A DNA stretch of 64,000 bases from Sphagnum compactum (Eukaryota > Bryophyta > Sphagnopsida > Sphagnales): assembly GCA_965153455.1 (NCBI GenBank), contig OZ234495.1, positions 15,992,875-16,056,874 of the forward strand. The letters run 5' to 3'. This document shows, piece by piece, positions 26,470 through 38,099 of the stretch. Position 1 is the stretch's first letter. The number at the start of each line of letters is the position of its first letter. Below the pieces are notes generated by a model, which worked only from the letters and a program-made list of their open reading frames with translations, was not told the DNA's origin and did not search any database. Both the position numbers and the translations under genes were made by a program.

Positions 26470-27903
26470 GGGTACATTCATCGTTGGGGTATCACAACAA
26501 GAACCATGACACCCATTTGTTTTGTGTTTTGAAACCTAAAGCAAGGACTTAACAAAATAAATGTTTTGAGATGTTAAACAATGAAAGGGGGATATGTATG
26601 TTTAGACTTCAACCAATAAATGTTATAATGAATGATTCAAATCAGTTGAATAAATTTTGAATGTCATGTTCAAGTATAAATAAAAAAAGAATGTAAGACT
26701 CCTTAAACATTCCAGAATGACATACTTTCATTTGAAGTGCCAAAATCCTATTAAAAAATCAAATAATGTCTTGTTTTTTGCACACATCTCTTATACTTCT
26801 TTTCAAACCTTTAAAATGTAAATTTGTAATAAACAAAATTAATTTGATTGTCCTTATTAACATATTTTTTTAATGAAAAAATCCAAGATTGTAACATCAA
26901 TTGCACAAAATTTGGTGATTCATCATACAAAAATTTGTGCCATCATAAAGAACATATGTAGCAATTTGAATAAATATTGTTAGTCTTGTTGAGTCCTTTT
27001 CGATGAAATTGCATAGTGAAACACGGTTCCTAAACCATTTTTCAAGACATTTAAGAATATGTTTTAATCATCCAAATCATAAAAAGTCACCACCAATATA
27101 GATGCAAGTTACGATGGCTCATTTTTTGTGACCTTACGGACTTTCTGCAGAGTGTACTTATTCAAATGCCACAAACACATTGTAAAATCATCAATTTGAT
27201 TAAAATATTTATGGATTAAAATTGCTAACTTGAATAAAAATATGTATTAATGAGCGAAATTCAATAAATATACACCAATAATATGATAATGAACTTTTAA
27301 AATGGACATATGGACTGTAATTTGGGTTTTGCATTAGCATTCAAATGCATTTTTTGTTATGATTTTCATCTCAATATATTTTATAGGGACTCAATATGTG
27401 ATACATGATTTAAAAAAAATGAATTGAAAAAAATTAGAACAAAAACTTTAACGAACAAATAACTGTGGACTTTCGAATGACCAGATTTGGGCCACATTTT
27501 CAAAAGTCCTAATCTTGGTCATTTTTTGTTGGATTAATATTTTTCCCCCTTAACATGTATAATAATGAATTTAAAAAAATGGACAACCTTTCTTATGGAC
27601 TTTATTAATTGATTAATCATCACATACAGCCCATTAAACATTGGTTTTTAAACGTTTATTTATTTATTTTAGTGTTATTTTTTCCATTTATATGGATTTT
27701 TGGGATTGGGACTCTTGTTGCTTTTGAGCCAACTAGTTTGCATCTACCCACCATTTTAATCAAAAAGTGTGTGACTATCTAATAAAAAAATAAAAATCTA
27801 CCAAATAAATTATTTCATTAATTTTGATGGTCATTCAAAGTGGTGTTTTGAAAGCGATTGGGGCAAGACATTCCTTTTATGTATCCCAATTATGAATGGA
27901 GCC
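26470..27903. mobile_element. Non-autonomous TIR element, copy B, interrupted
   Basis: The left end reads GGGTACATTCATCGTTGGGG and the right end, reverse complemented, GGCTCCATTCATAATTGGGA. The interior matches copy A (18807-19599) until the CCACCA word near 27091-27095, is broken by 648 bp of unrelated DNA (27099-27746), and resumes at CCACCATTTTAAT. Without the insert it is about 786 bp, almost the same as copy A. ATAAA-like words flank both sides. No coding sequence. Confidence 0.8.
27099..27746. mobile_element. Nested TIR transposon inside copy B (648 bp)
   Basis: The insert starts TAGATGCAAGTTACGATGGC and ends with sequence whose reverse complement is TAGATGCAAACTAGTTGGCT, an imperfect inverted repeat of about 22 bases. 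CCACCA occurs on both sides of the insert but only in one form in uninterrupted copy A, consistent with a short target duplication. The interior is AT-rich and non-coding. The family is not known. Confidence 0.75.
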
Positions 27904-28680
27904 ATAAATAGAATCTTGTGAAATTTTTTGGTGTGTTTAGTGACTTTATCATGCATTCATATGGTACTTAGTTAGGTTACAATCGTCATGTTGCAATTTA
28001 TCATGTTATAAACATTCATGTGTGCCCAATTGTGGCTCATTTAAGCATCCTATAACAACACTTGATATAATTATATGTTCATACATTAGATTTTAATACC
28101 ATCATTTGATGATATATCTTTTTGGTTCATCCACAAATAAGTATCAGGTTTCAAAGCATTCATCTATGACCAAGTTGGATATGTGCCTTGAATTGAATAT
28201 ATTTAGGTTTAGAATTCAAACCCATATGTTTTAAAAAAAACATGTGGACAAAGTGATTCAATGCATACAAAGGAGTGCATTCGAATTAATCTAAAAGGTC
28301 ATTACTACATTTGTTGAATCAAAATTTGAGCACCAAAAAATGTCCTTTGTTATTACATGTAATATATGCCATGAATGTTTACATATCGTTGACTTATCAA
28401 GTACTGGTATTGGTGATATAAATGTATATTTTGATAGATAACAACACAAACCCCATAAACTTGGGGCACACTATTAATTCAGTATGATTTGGACAAAAGG
28501 TTGTGAGAACTTGATGTGATTTTAAGGTGAAAGCATGGTAAAATATGCCAAAAAAAATAGTCACACATGTAGTCACAATCATATTTATGGCATAAACATG
28601 AAAAAACCTATTCAAAAGTTTTAAAACTTTCATTACGAAACAATGGTGTGTGACCAAACAGTCGGTCACTACACTAGTGT
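27904..28680. other. AT-rich gene-poor DNA
   Basis: No supported genes or elements. Confidence 0.5.
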
Positions 28681-29700
28681 GAACACAACGGGTTTTGAGG
28701 CTTGATTTCTGTTTTATTAGCCGCCATGATCTTGGCGGCGAAAATCTCTTCAGTACTGCTGCATGGGAGTGCATGGGGAAGTTTCTCTGGGTGTGAGTGA
28801 TTTGAAGGACATGAATGAGGCGGCTGGAAATAATGGTGAGGAGTGGAGCTGCATCAATGAGTGAAAGTGGAGGGACTGACGGCGGTTGATGAGGCGGTTG
28901 GAGAGGAAGCGGGAAAGGAGGACGGTGAGGAGAGGGGAGTTTGTCTAATAGGAGGTAGATAGACAGAAAGCACTAGAGTTTTTTGGAGAGCTGGCGGCTG
29001 ATCTTTTCCGTTGCGTTAATAACTAGAGGATGGCCAGCTCCATGATCTGGTGGGATAGGACTAATGAAGGATCGAGGCTGTAGAAAGGAAGATTTGAGAA
29101 GGTGGTTTGAGCTGTAGAGATGCACTTAGAAGTTATGTCTGTAGGAGTACTGAGAGTGGGTGTGGGGAGCTGTTGATGTGTGCCCTATTTGAGAAGTAAC
29201 AGAGCAGAAGAAGAGGAGGAGAAGAGCAGGATAGCTAGAGGTTGAGAGAGGTGGAGATGAGGAGTTTTATTTTGGTTTTGGTTTAGAGCAGTGCCGAGTG
29301 TGGCAGATGAACTCAGAGATGCACAGATAGATAGATTTAGATGTTTTGGAGAACAACTTGGCTGAGCTGTTGAAATTTTTCTGCTGCGCCAGCAACTTGG
29401 CTGAGTAGTTGTTTGATTTTTGATGAACACACTGGAATGAGGAAACTTGTACTCGCTGGTTAGTTTGTAAATGAAGCTGTGAGTTCTGGTTTATGTGATC
29501 ACATCTGCCGATTTTGTGTGAGTATCAGTTGTGTCTCTGTGAAGATCAGGGAATGTATGTGAGAACACTTTGAGATGAAGAGTGAGAGAAAATCAAGGGT
29601 ATGTGATTAGATTCAGAATCCCAGAGAACATCAACCCTGGGTAGATCCATCAGGTGTTTTAGGTTGGTTGTAGAGTCCAGCACTCTCTTTTTTGGTTATA
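28681..29700 (-). other. Isolated GC-richer, gene-like island
   Basis: Composition changes abruptly from AT-rich DNA to sequence that, read on the minus strand, looks like a plant 5' leader: long C/T-rich stretches, CTCCTC and TCTTC words and few A runs. It ends in an ATG (minus, 28727) inside an inverted repeat GCCGCCATGATCTTGGCGGC. The frame from that ATG is only 17 codons, after which AT-rich DNA resumes. A repeated AACTTGGCTGAG word lies at 29351 and 29395. It may be the severed 5' end of a gene, an unannotated non-coding transcript, or captured DNA. Confidence 0.35.
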
Positions 29701-30300
29701 GGTGGACTCCATTGAATTTATGGTAAGCTACACATAAAATGTGAAAAATTTTAATTTAAGAAAAATGGATGAAAAATATGTTCTAAATTAATTAGGTTTT
29801 CAAAATTTTCCAACAAATTTTTTATGTGAGAACTTTGATAGATTATGACTATGATATGAAAAAAATTAAAACACATTGATACATATTAATGCTTTATCCA
29901 TTTGAAAGTATAAAAAATCCAATTATAATTGCACTTTCATCATACTTTCATATATATATATATATATATATATTTGAGGAAGGAACGTGACACCTACTTT
30001 CCAATATTTGTATTTCTAAAAATGTACTTAAATGCATATAAAAACATGTAATTATTCAATATTATGCAATAAAATTAAAAATCTTCTTCTACTACTGATC
30101 ATTAAAGTAAAAAAACATTCATGAATTCAATGTATTAAATCTTAATTTATGGATGGTTTCCACCCAAAAATAAATAAATCCCTTATTGATATACTGCACC
30201 ATGCTTTCACCCTTCTATGAAAAGAGTTGTGAGCATACTTCACCACCTCACATGTTCTCTCTCTCTCTCTCTCTCAATTGTCATTCTCTTCCCATCATAA
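29701..30300. other. AT-rich DNA with microsatellites
   Basis: A (TA)n run lies at about 29950-29974 and (CT)n at 30257-30274. No gene is seen. Confidence 0.5.
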
Positions 30301-30459
30301 GTCCTCAAGAATCACTCTATCTCTTGCAACAGCCAGACAACAATGCAACAAAAGTTTTTTCTTAATTGCAAAAATGATCATGAAGAATAGATGAAGCAAA
30401 TCTGGTGTGGAGTTGTTGTATCATAAACTTTGAATCTGTGGATTTGTACAAAACTGCAA

Positions 30460-31387
30460 AAGAAAAGTTTTCCTCTCTCTCTCTCTCTCTCTCTTGCTCT
30501 CCTTTTGGTCAATGTGGCCACTCTCAAATATGAACCAAATTCAGGAGCTCTGAGAGCTACGAATCAAACTGCGACGCATCACAAAATGACATCTATCCGT
30601 TTTTTTTTTCTTACGGGCACGGGTTCTAAGAGTTCATAAGATTGATTAATTACAGATTTTCAATGCAGTTAGTTGTAGTAGTCTGCAGGTCCTCTAATAG
30701 AAAAGGAAAGCACCAATCTATGCAGCAGCAAGGAACAAGACCTCCATGTCAGTGGCTTTCCATTAGGTTGCTGTGATCAGAGCACACTGTTGTAATGGAA
30801 AGAGACATTTAGTAATCGTCGAACCGCGTGCTTGTTGTTGTTGGCAGATGCAGTGCTGCTGCTGGGCTTGTCGCTCTAGATGCACTACTGCGCGTTAGTC
30901 GTCGAACTGTGGAGGGAGTCGTCGAACTGCATTTCTTTGCGTTGTGAAAGACGAAAGTTCTTCGTCAGATGTCTCGTGAGGCGTACTACACGACAACGTC
31001 AGAGCGGGCGCGTGTGTCGTCGTCGCGTTTGATTTTCCCACAAGCTAAAAATAGCGGAATGAGAAAGGCATGGCGGGACATATGTATATTTGTATATTCC
31101 TCTTTTCTTCTTATTCTTCTTCTTTCTTCCTCTGCATCCCTACCAAGGTCTATTGCGCAACGGAGAGCTTCCTCTCTCGTGTCCCTAGCAGCAGCGTTCT
31201 CGAGGATGTTTCGGAGGTTTGCTCACTGCTGCTGCAACTATGGAGCCATGGATGGTGAGTCTTTCTTCTTCTGTGTTCATCTCTGTTTATATCTGTGCTT
31301 GTGTGTGTCCTCGTGCTTGCGCGCGCGCGCGCCAAAGAGAGAGAGAGAGAGAGGCTGCATCGTTTTTCTTTCAAGTTTGCCGCGAAA

Positions 31388-31432
<45 letters not shown>

Positions 31433-31467
31433 CATCATTTTTCTTTCAAGTTTTCCGCGAAACAATT

Positions 31468-31512
<45 letters not shown>

Positions 31513-31950
31513 GGCTGCATCATTTTTCTTTCAAATTTGCAGCGCAAGAATTTATGTTCTTGCTTACGAAACACTTCTTAGAATTTCTTGACATTTTTAT
31601 CTTGAGGAAATCGTTCGAGAGAGCAATCCCCGTAAGCAGTCTCCGTTGTTGGCATGGGGAACGCAAATACTCATCATACTATCATAGCTTCTTCTTCCTC
31701 TCTTTCTTCTTTTGCTTCTTCTTCTTCTTCACTGTCGTCAGCAGAGCTCGGAGGAAAGATTTTTGTAGACCACCGATCCAAGTCTTGTAAGCCGTGTTCG
31801 ATATGCGGATCCGTCGACTACAAAAACCGCATCCGTAGAAATCTGACGCGATTCTCTGTCGTGAAGACATAGGAGTTAGTATGTGATTTCTTTTACAGTT
31901 GCAAAGGGAATCTGAGGAAGAATAACATTCTTCACCTGCTTTTTGACAGA
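30460..31950 (+). promoter_or_regulatory. 5' region of the 32-kb gene, microsatellite-rich
   Basis: CT repeats (30473-30493), copies of TCGTCGAACTG/TCGTCGAACCG (30814, 30897, 30920), TTC repeats and CG-containing DNA mark a plant 5' region upstream of the unidentified gene. An ORF starting at 31654 (MGNANTHH...) could be an upstream exon: it meets a GTAAGC donor at 31787 but joins 31952 in frame only through a weak acceptor, so it was not included. Confidence 0.35.
31354..31553. repeat. Three tandem copies of a 40-base core spaced by GA/GT runs
   Basis: The core GGCTGCATCGTTTTTCTTTC, continuing with AAGTTTGCCGCGAAACAATTT, occurs at 31353-31393, 31430-31470 and 31513-31553. Copies are separated by (GA)n and (GT)n(GA)n. 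The period is about 77-83 bases and copies differ by a few bases. Frames through it are only Arg-Glu repeats from the GA tracts. Confidence 0.85.
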
Positions 31951-31959
31951 GATAAAAGC

Positions 31960-33080
31960 ATGGTGGAATCGGATCTAGCATATATCATGCTTTTTCTTCT
32001 TCTTCTTCTTCTTCTTCTTCACAGTTCTTCTACTCCTGCTCTTAGGCAAAATCTAGCAACTCTTGGAAAAAAAGTTCTTACTTACCATGTGAATCCATAT
32101 GCATTCCGTGAGCTTGAAGATGAGATCACAAAGAGAAGGTGAGGGTGAGAGTGTGGGGTTTTGTTACTCCTCTGTCCTGTATGAAGAAGAAGCACAGATC
32201 CCTCCCATATTGTTGTCAGGGAAGTCATTTTCCTTTCTGTGCTGATTGATTCGTCTGTCAGCAGGATGGGGTTGTCAGAGATGAGAAAGGGGAGTGATGC
32301 AGCCAGAGATGAAGACTCTAGGCTTGCTTACTACCAACTTGCTGATGATTGAATGAGAAAATTATTGCAGGAAGGAGATGGGCCTTGGAATAAGGCGAAT
32401 GGAGTGAATGGTGTCAATGGTTTGGAGCACCGAGATTCTGCTCTACTGAATGGTGTCAAGCACGTAGAGGAATTTAGTCCATTGCCACATCCGTTGGAGC
32501 AGACAGATATAGACCAACCTGTGCACTGCCCTGCACCAGAACCATGCATAGTCCATGTAATGATCAAGAATCTTAAGACAAGTCCCTTACAGTAGGTGTT
32601 TTGTGCAAAAGAAGCGATTTCCTTGTGTTTGTTTGTTTGTTTTTTTTGGGTTTGAATAGGTTATGGGGTTGCACTGTGGTTTGTTTTGTTAGAAAGGATA
32701 TCTCAAGTTTTTCAGGATTCAATCTTTTATGTTTTTGTTTTTGTTGGGGCAAGTGTTTTGTTTGTGACGGCATCACAATCATGCAAGCATTATAATCTCC
32801 AGCGTGTTTTGTTTTCATCTTCACTGATCTCAGGTGTGAGTGGCTAACATCAGTGATGAGCATTGATGTTATTCACTGTTGTGATCTGCAGGATAGAAAA
32901 GTGTGGAAACAAAGGGTAGTTGCAATTGCAAGGCGGAGAGCTGAAATTGCCAGAGCAATGGCTGTAACTGATCATATTGAGTATTACAGCAGTACCCAAC
33001 ATCGGCGACGCCGCAGCCGCTCCAGGGAGAGCTCTCAACTTCCATCCCTCACTGCCCCTGAACTCATTGCTCTAAAATAG
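31960..33080 (+). pseudogene. Unidentified three-exon gene with an in-frame TGA
   Basis: Exons 31960-32138, 32265-32556 and 32892-33080 have good GT/AG borders and close in phase. Together they read as 219 residues with one TGA at 32350-32352, directly followed by ATG. Upstream of the stop: a Leu run from CTT repeats (which may instead be intron polypyrimidine), then a segment with LTYHVNPYAFRELEDEITKR and ARDEDSRLAYYQLADD. Downstream: LLQEGDGPWNKANG, a Pro/Glu stretch, KVWKQRVVAIARRRAEIARA, and a short RRRRSRSRES tract before the C-terminus. The family is not recognised. Both halves look coding, so the TGA may be a recent mutation, a polymorphism or an assembly error; CGA to TGA would fit cytosine deamination. 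The start is uncertain because the first exon could begin at the CACAG acceptor near 32024. Confidence 0.4.
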
Positions 33081-36000
33081 GAGATTGAGCCACCCAGTGC
33101 CAACATACTGTTTTCCAATTGTATCACTAGTGAAATTGCCAGCATCTACTGAATTGGGACAAAACCCCTACAACACTATTGATTTACTCATTGATATTAG
33201 CTGCCAACTAATGACTATAGACAAGATGTCAAATAACAAATCTCATCATTAGAAAATGGACAAGCAAACTCATAAGCAAACATACAATCATACATCGTGG
33301 ATCTCTCTATTCATTCATACCAGTTCCTACAAAGTTACACACACTTGGGTTTCTCTGGTCTCTAGGTGATTTATAGAGAGTTATAAACTAATAGTGAAAC
33401 CAAATGACAGAGATTGCATAGGATAAAGCGCATCTCACCATTTTGTGTTGTTTGGCCAAGAAAGCCCATCAATCATATTGTACTATGTTTTCTCCTTCAA
33501 CCTATTGAGCTTCAATGCTGTTGGTGGGTTGTCATTATTACCATTCAGGTTCTCCCCTTCAATCCTTTTCCATTTTTTTGTATGTGCCCTACTGTGTGAT
33601 TCTTGTTGGAGTGCGAGTGTTTTAGGGTTTTTTCCTCTTGTTTATGTGTGTACTTCTAGATTTACATTCCTACATGATGTTACCGTAGGTGGTTGATACT
33701 CAATACCATAGACATTGTTGAAGATTTCTAAACATGCATATAATATCATTACCATTATTGTTCAATTTTTTCATCGATTTGGTTTGTCATCTTTTTTTTT
33801 TCACCTTTTTTTAAGGTTTTGGCTTCCTATATTTTCACAGTATGTAATTTGGGTGTTGGTGTGTTTTTAAATCTAAAGTATCTCTATCCTTATTATTGGA
33901 CATTCTCTCATTTCTTTTCAAGTTCATTTCAGTCATAAGTTTTGACAAATTCTCATGAAATATAAATGCCTACGAAATTATTAAATTTACATATCTATGC
34001 ATGTTATCTATGCATCATGTTCATCCATATTATTCACCTCATGTAGAAACATTATCATTTATTCACAACTATCGTTTATTCATGCAAAAATTTTGAACGA
34101 AGGGACAAACTCTTGCCAACTTCATTGAAAATGTGGGATAAAGATAATTTAACTTGGAAAAAACACATGGTATAACCATAAAGTAGGTGATTGTATTTTA
34201 ACATTGCATGGTTTAGGGTTCTTCATATTTTTTCATCGGTGGCCATTTTCCATACATTGTTATAATAACATGTTTGTTTGTTCGACCCTTCCCCAAGGTC
34301 TAAATTTCAAACCTCATGTACACATATTAGGGTTCCTATTGATTCATTGAATCATAGTCAGGGTTGATTTTGATAAGTAATATGGAAGTTGATGGCCTAG
34401 TGGTGACTCGAAACCACAACCCACTAAGGTTCCTAGAATTCATAACCCTTTAGTTATTTGCTTGATGTTATTTAACCCATATGTAAACATTTTAATTACC
34501 AATGCCAAATAGATGTAGCCTAACCAAAATTGTGATCACAAAACACAACATATCAAAACAACTTTCATATGTGCACTTAATGGGAAAGCTTATTCTCCCA
34601 AAGAAGTTGGCCTACAGGTCTTTTAGCTTATTACTTGCGCAAACATAATGAAACTTCCATATTTACAAATTTGGACTATGGAGAAGATAAGAGCTAATAA
34701 CAAAATAAATAAATGGCATTGGCTGATTTCATGCAAAATGCTAAGAGCTTGATGATATTGAAAACAATGATAAATATGTTTTAAAATAAAATAAATGCAA
34801 GTAATTTCATGACAAAAGACCTATTATAAAAGTGGATTAATATTGTTAAAGAAAAACCCACATTGCCATTGGAAGTATATTATGTCCTAGTACAAGGATT
34901 AGTTCCCAATACATGACAAGTTATTAGTGAAGTTTGAATGAAATGATGCATTGAGTCTTCAACTCCAAATATTTGCATAGTGAGAACAAAATAGGGTAGA
35001 TATGAAGATGGGTGTTGAATTTGGTGTCATATATATATATGTGGGTCCCTTTGGCAAATTGTTTGAATGATGGTCCAATCATTGACAAGATGCCTTCCAA
35101 GGTGCCGATGACTTGGAGGTCGGCTCTATCATGTTCCTTCCATGATAGATTGGACACTTAAAGACACGGGGAATAATTGGGTGTATCAAAGTGAAGGAAA
35201 TTGATGAAAAGAAAGACAAACTTCAAATATAATTGTATGGTATACATCACTTTTTCAACCATAGTTTGAAACGACTTCAAGATGCACGGCGGCCAATGGC
35301 CATACGATGATCCATTCGAGAAATTTACAACTTGGGACCACCATAAAATCCATTGGTCCCTTTCAAAAGCACATGGTTCTTACATCTTGAAGAAGAAGTA
35401 GATCTTATGATTGGGATGGTGTCTCGATTCTCATTTGAGTATTTGGGATTTTGTAGTTTGAGTTGAACGTTTGTTTGTTGATTGATATCTTTGTTGGAGG
35501 ATTGAAATTCCAAAGACAAAAACACACACACATACGTAGTTCCCAAAATCGATTTGGCTAGCACTTGAAACTAAAAATATGATTATAAGGAAATGTGATT
35601 CTATATCAAATGTGTTTATCTCAAAAGAAAAATACACATTTTTATTGAATTCAAGTAGCAAATAGTTAAATTGGATGAGCCAAAAGTATACTAACAATTC
35701 TTTCTCCATGTTGCAACAAGATTTAACAAATTAATTGTTAAAGCCTAGTTAGGTTATAGTCATTTTAGTAAAACACATTTTTTTTCTAAAAAGAAATTAT
35801 TATTGATCACCAACTAGTGTATTGTTTCATTTTTATACCTTGAAAGTTAGACAAAAAAAAAAAATGTGTGTTTTGTGAATTTACAATAACATTTTAATGC
35901 TTTATTTCCTTCTTTGATTTGTAAATTTATTACAAGGTGTCAAACCGTGTGCCTAGCCGATCAAATCTTCGATAACTTAAAAAGATTAGTGGATTGAAGA

Positions 36001-36740
36001 GCCCAAGTCATAAATATTTTGAAAGCCTTGGAAAAAATACTTTAAATGATCAAATTGTTGGGACATGGAAAAAGATTATGAAGGAATGTATGACTAAATT
36101 ATCCTTAATCCCAAAAATTTAAAGGCTCATAAGTTTGATGTGAAATTTGCATTTTGGATTGGATGGGATGATGGAATAAAAGCTTTTTTTAAAAAAAGGA
36201 TTTAGTCGTATAAAATACATTAGTGCTGGTCAAAAAAATTTGGTATCTAGAATTTACCAAAATTATTTTAGAATAATATTAAAAGAATTTATATTGTAGT
36301 ATCTTTTCAATAATTGATTAAATTATTTTTGAAAATCTCAAAATTTCTAGAAGTTACTTGGTTTGAAGTGTTGAAATCTATATTAATACAAATAGTTGTG
36401 TCTCCTTGTGTTGTTGTCTAAACCCATTTCATCAAAACCCAACTACCTCACTCTTTTGCCCTACCCATTTAAATGCATATTAAAAGAAGGCAAATTAACA
36501 TGTGACTTTTAATTATCATTTCCATGCAACTTATATTAAATAATTTAATAACCTACCTAATCTTTCAAGCCTACCTACTAAACCCCTTTCCCCTCTCCAT
36601 TTACATGGACATGAAAAAAGCAAAATTTTGGGATTTGACATAAATAATGATGAACCATATAAGAACATAAGAAGATTTTTCTTCATTTGATTTGATAAAA
36701 CATTTGATTTGAATCCAAACATTTTGTATGGTAAATTTCA
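33081..36740. other. AT-rich gene-poor DNA
   Basis: After the likely 3' UTR of the 32-kb gene (to roughly 33.7 kb) no coding region is supported. Short minus-strand frames at 35157-34924 and 35709-35325 have no recognisable motif and may be transposon remains. Confidence 0.5.
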
Positions 36741-37120
36741 TTCAATTTGATTAATTGAATCATCCATGTTGTCTTTACTCATCCATGTTATCAAGGACAT
36801 TGGTGTTTGATATTCATTTGCAATATTAACTTTTTTTTCCATGTGTATTTTCATCCATGTGATCAACACGGATTTTGTTGCACACTAATTTTGTGGTGTT
36901 GATTGAAATTGGACCTAATAGTAGTTTTTCTACTACCCAAATTTGTAGCCGAAGATGAATTCATCCATGGATAGTAGTTGAAAAACAATTGTCAAGATGT
37001 GTTATTTCATCCATGTTGTCAAAATTCATCCATGTAATCTCATTCCAACCACATGATGACCGATTTACAATTTATAGGTCAAATTCCATCCGGAGATATA
37101 ATTTTCATCCATATGACCAA
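36740..37120. repeat. Irregularly spaced TCATCCATGT repeats
   Basis: The word TCATCCATGT or a close variant occurs about seven times (for example near 36760, 36780, 36852, 36961, 37008, 37027 and 37106), often followed by TGTC or GATCAA. Spacing is uneven, so this is not a simple tandem array. Confidence 0.65.
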
Positions 37121-37214
37121 TTACATGAGTGATAAAATAATTCATTCTATAAACATGATTTCATTCATTGCAATTCAAATTCTATTGGAAGACTCCATCA
37201 CAGACTTTTGGGTC

Positions 37215-38021
37215 TTCATTCAGGACCTCGCGATTCAAGACCTCGATTCAGTGCTCATCTCCTGTCCCTTCTTTCAGTGGCATCCACAAAATAATGAAAT
37301 TTTTATTAAATCTCGCTATGGAATGCTGAAACTCAGCATTTAATGCACAAGGTTCGAAACTAAGTATATATTAGTTGTACAGGTATGAGCACTGAAAATG
37401 TATGTAGCAGTGCTGCCGGAGGCGCTTAGGAAAAAAGGAACGAGGGGATGAAACTCAGTTTACCGCCAAAATTGGTGAAAAAACTAGTAGTTTGGGTCCC
37501 AGTTATTTTTTGTTTTGTAAAATTTTCATTCCCAGTTAAAAGTGCTTGATGCCTTATTACCACCGTAGTAGTATCTCGGCCATTTCAACACTTGTCCGTC
37601 GAATAATTAATTTAATTTTGAAAAATTCATTTCAACAAATAAAATATTCCTGAATATAATACACTAGTATCCTTCACAATATTTTTTGATTCGGAAGAAA
37701 TAAAATTTGGAAATTTCAACATATAATTATTGTAGAATTGGCCAAGGGGTACTACTAGGGTATTATTGAAACTGGCCATTTTTGTCCCCTAATCGCCTGA
37801 CTTTACCGATAACTCTACAATACCTGGAACCAGGTCTATGATTTTTTTTCAGGAAGTCATGAATTCAAAGAACCGCCCTGATAACCTCCGGGGATCTGTG
37901 CGTGTTTAGATTAACCGGGCCTCGGGATTCAGGACCTCGATTATTCAGGGCACGTGATTCATCCGGACCTCGCGATCAAGGACCTCGATTATCCAGCGCT
38001 CGTGATTCAGGACCTCGATTT
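37215..38021. repeat. Dispersed GATTCAGGACCTCGATT repeats
   Basis: GATTCAGGACCTCGATTATTCAGGG-type units occur at 37926 and 37977-38015, with a period near 50. A shorter copy, CATTCAGGACCTCGCGATTC, lies at 37218-37250. The 650 AT-rich bases between the two sites look unrelated, so an insertion may have split one array. Confidence 0.7.
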
Positions 38022-38099
38022 GTGGGGCGGCCGACGTGCCTGGCTCGGGTGCGAGGAGGGAAAAAAAGAAGAAATGAAAGATAGATTCCCAGCTGACCA

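Noticed and set aside
31273-31553. CRISPR-like look of repeats with spacers
   Set aside because: Three copies separated by dinucleotide runs in a plant nuclear sequence are not a CRISPR array.
30969-31790. 273-residue plus-strand open frame
   Set aside because: Its middle is only Arg-Glu repeats from GA microsatellites and it has no domain or splice support.
37340-37375. GGTTCGAAAC word resembling a tRNA T-arm
   Set aside because: No matching acceptor stem, D-arm or anticodon arm around it. No tRNA was convincing anywhere in the window.
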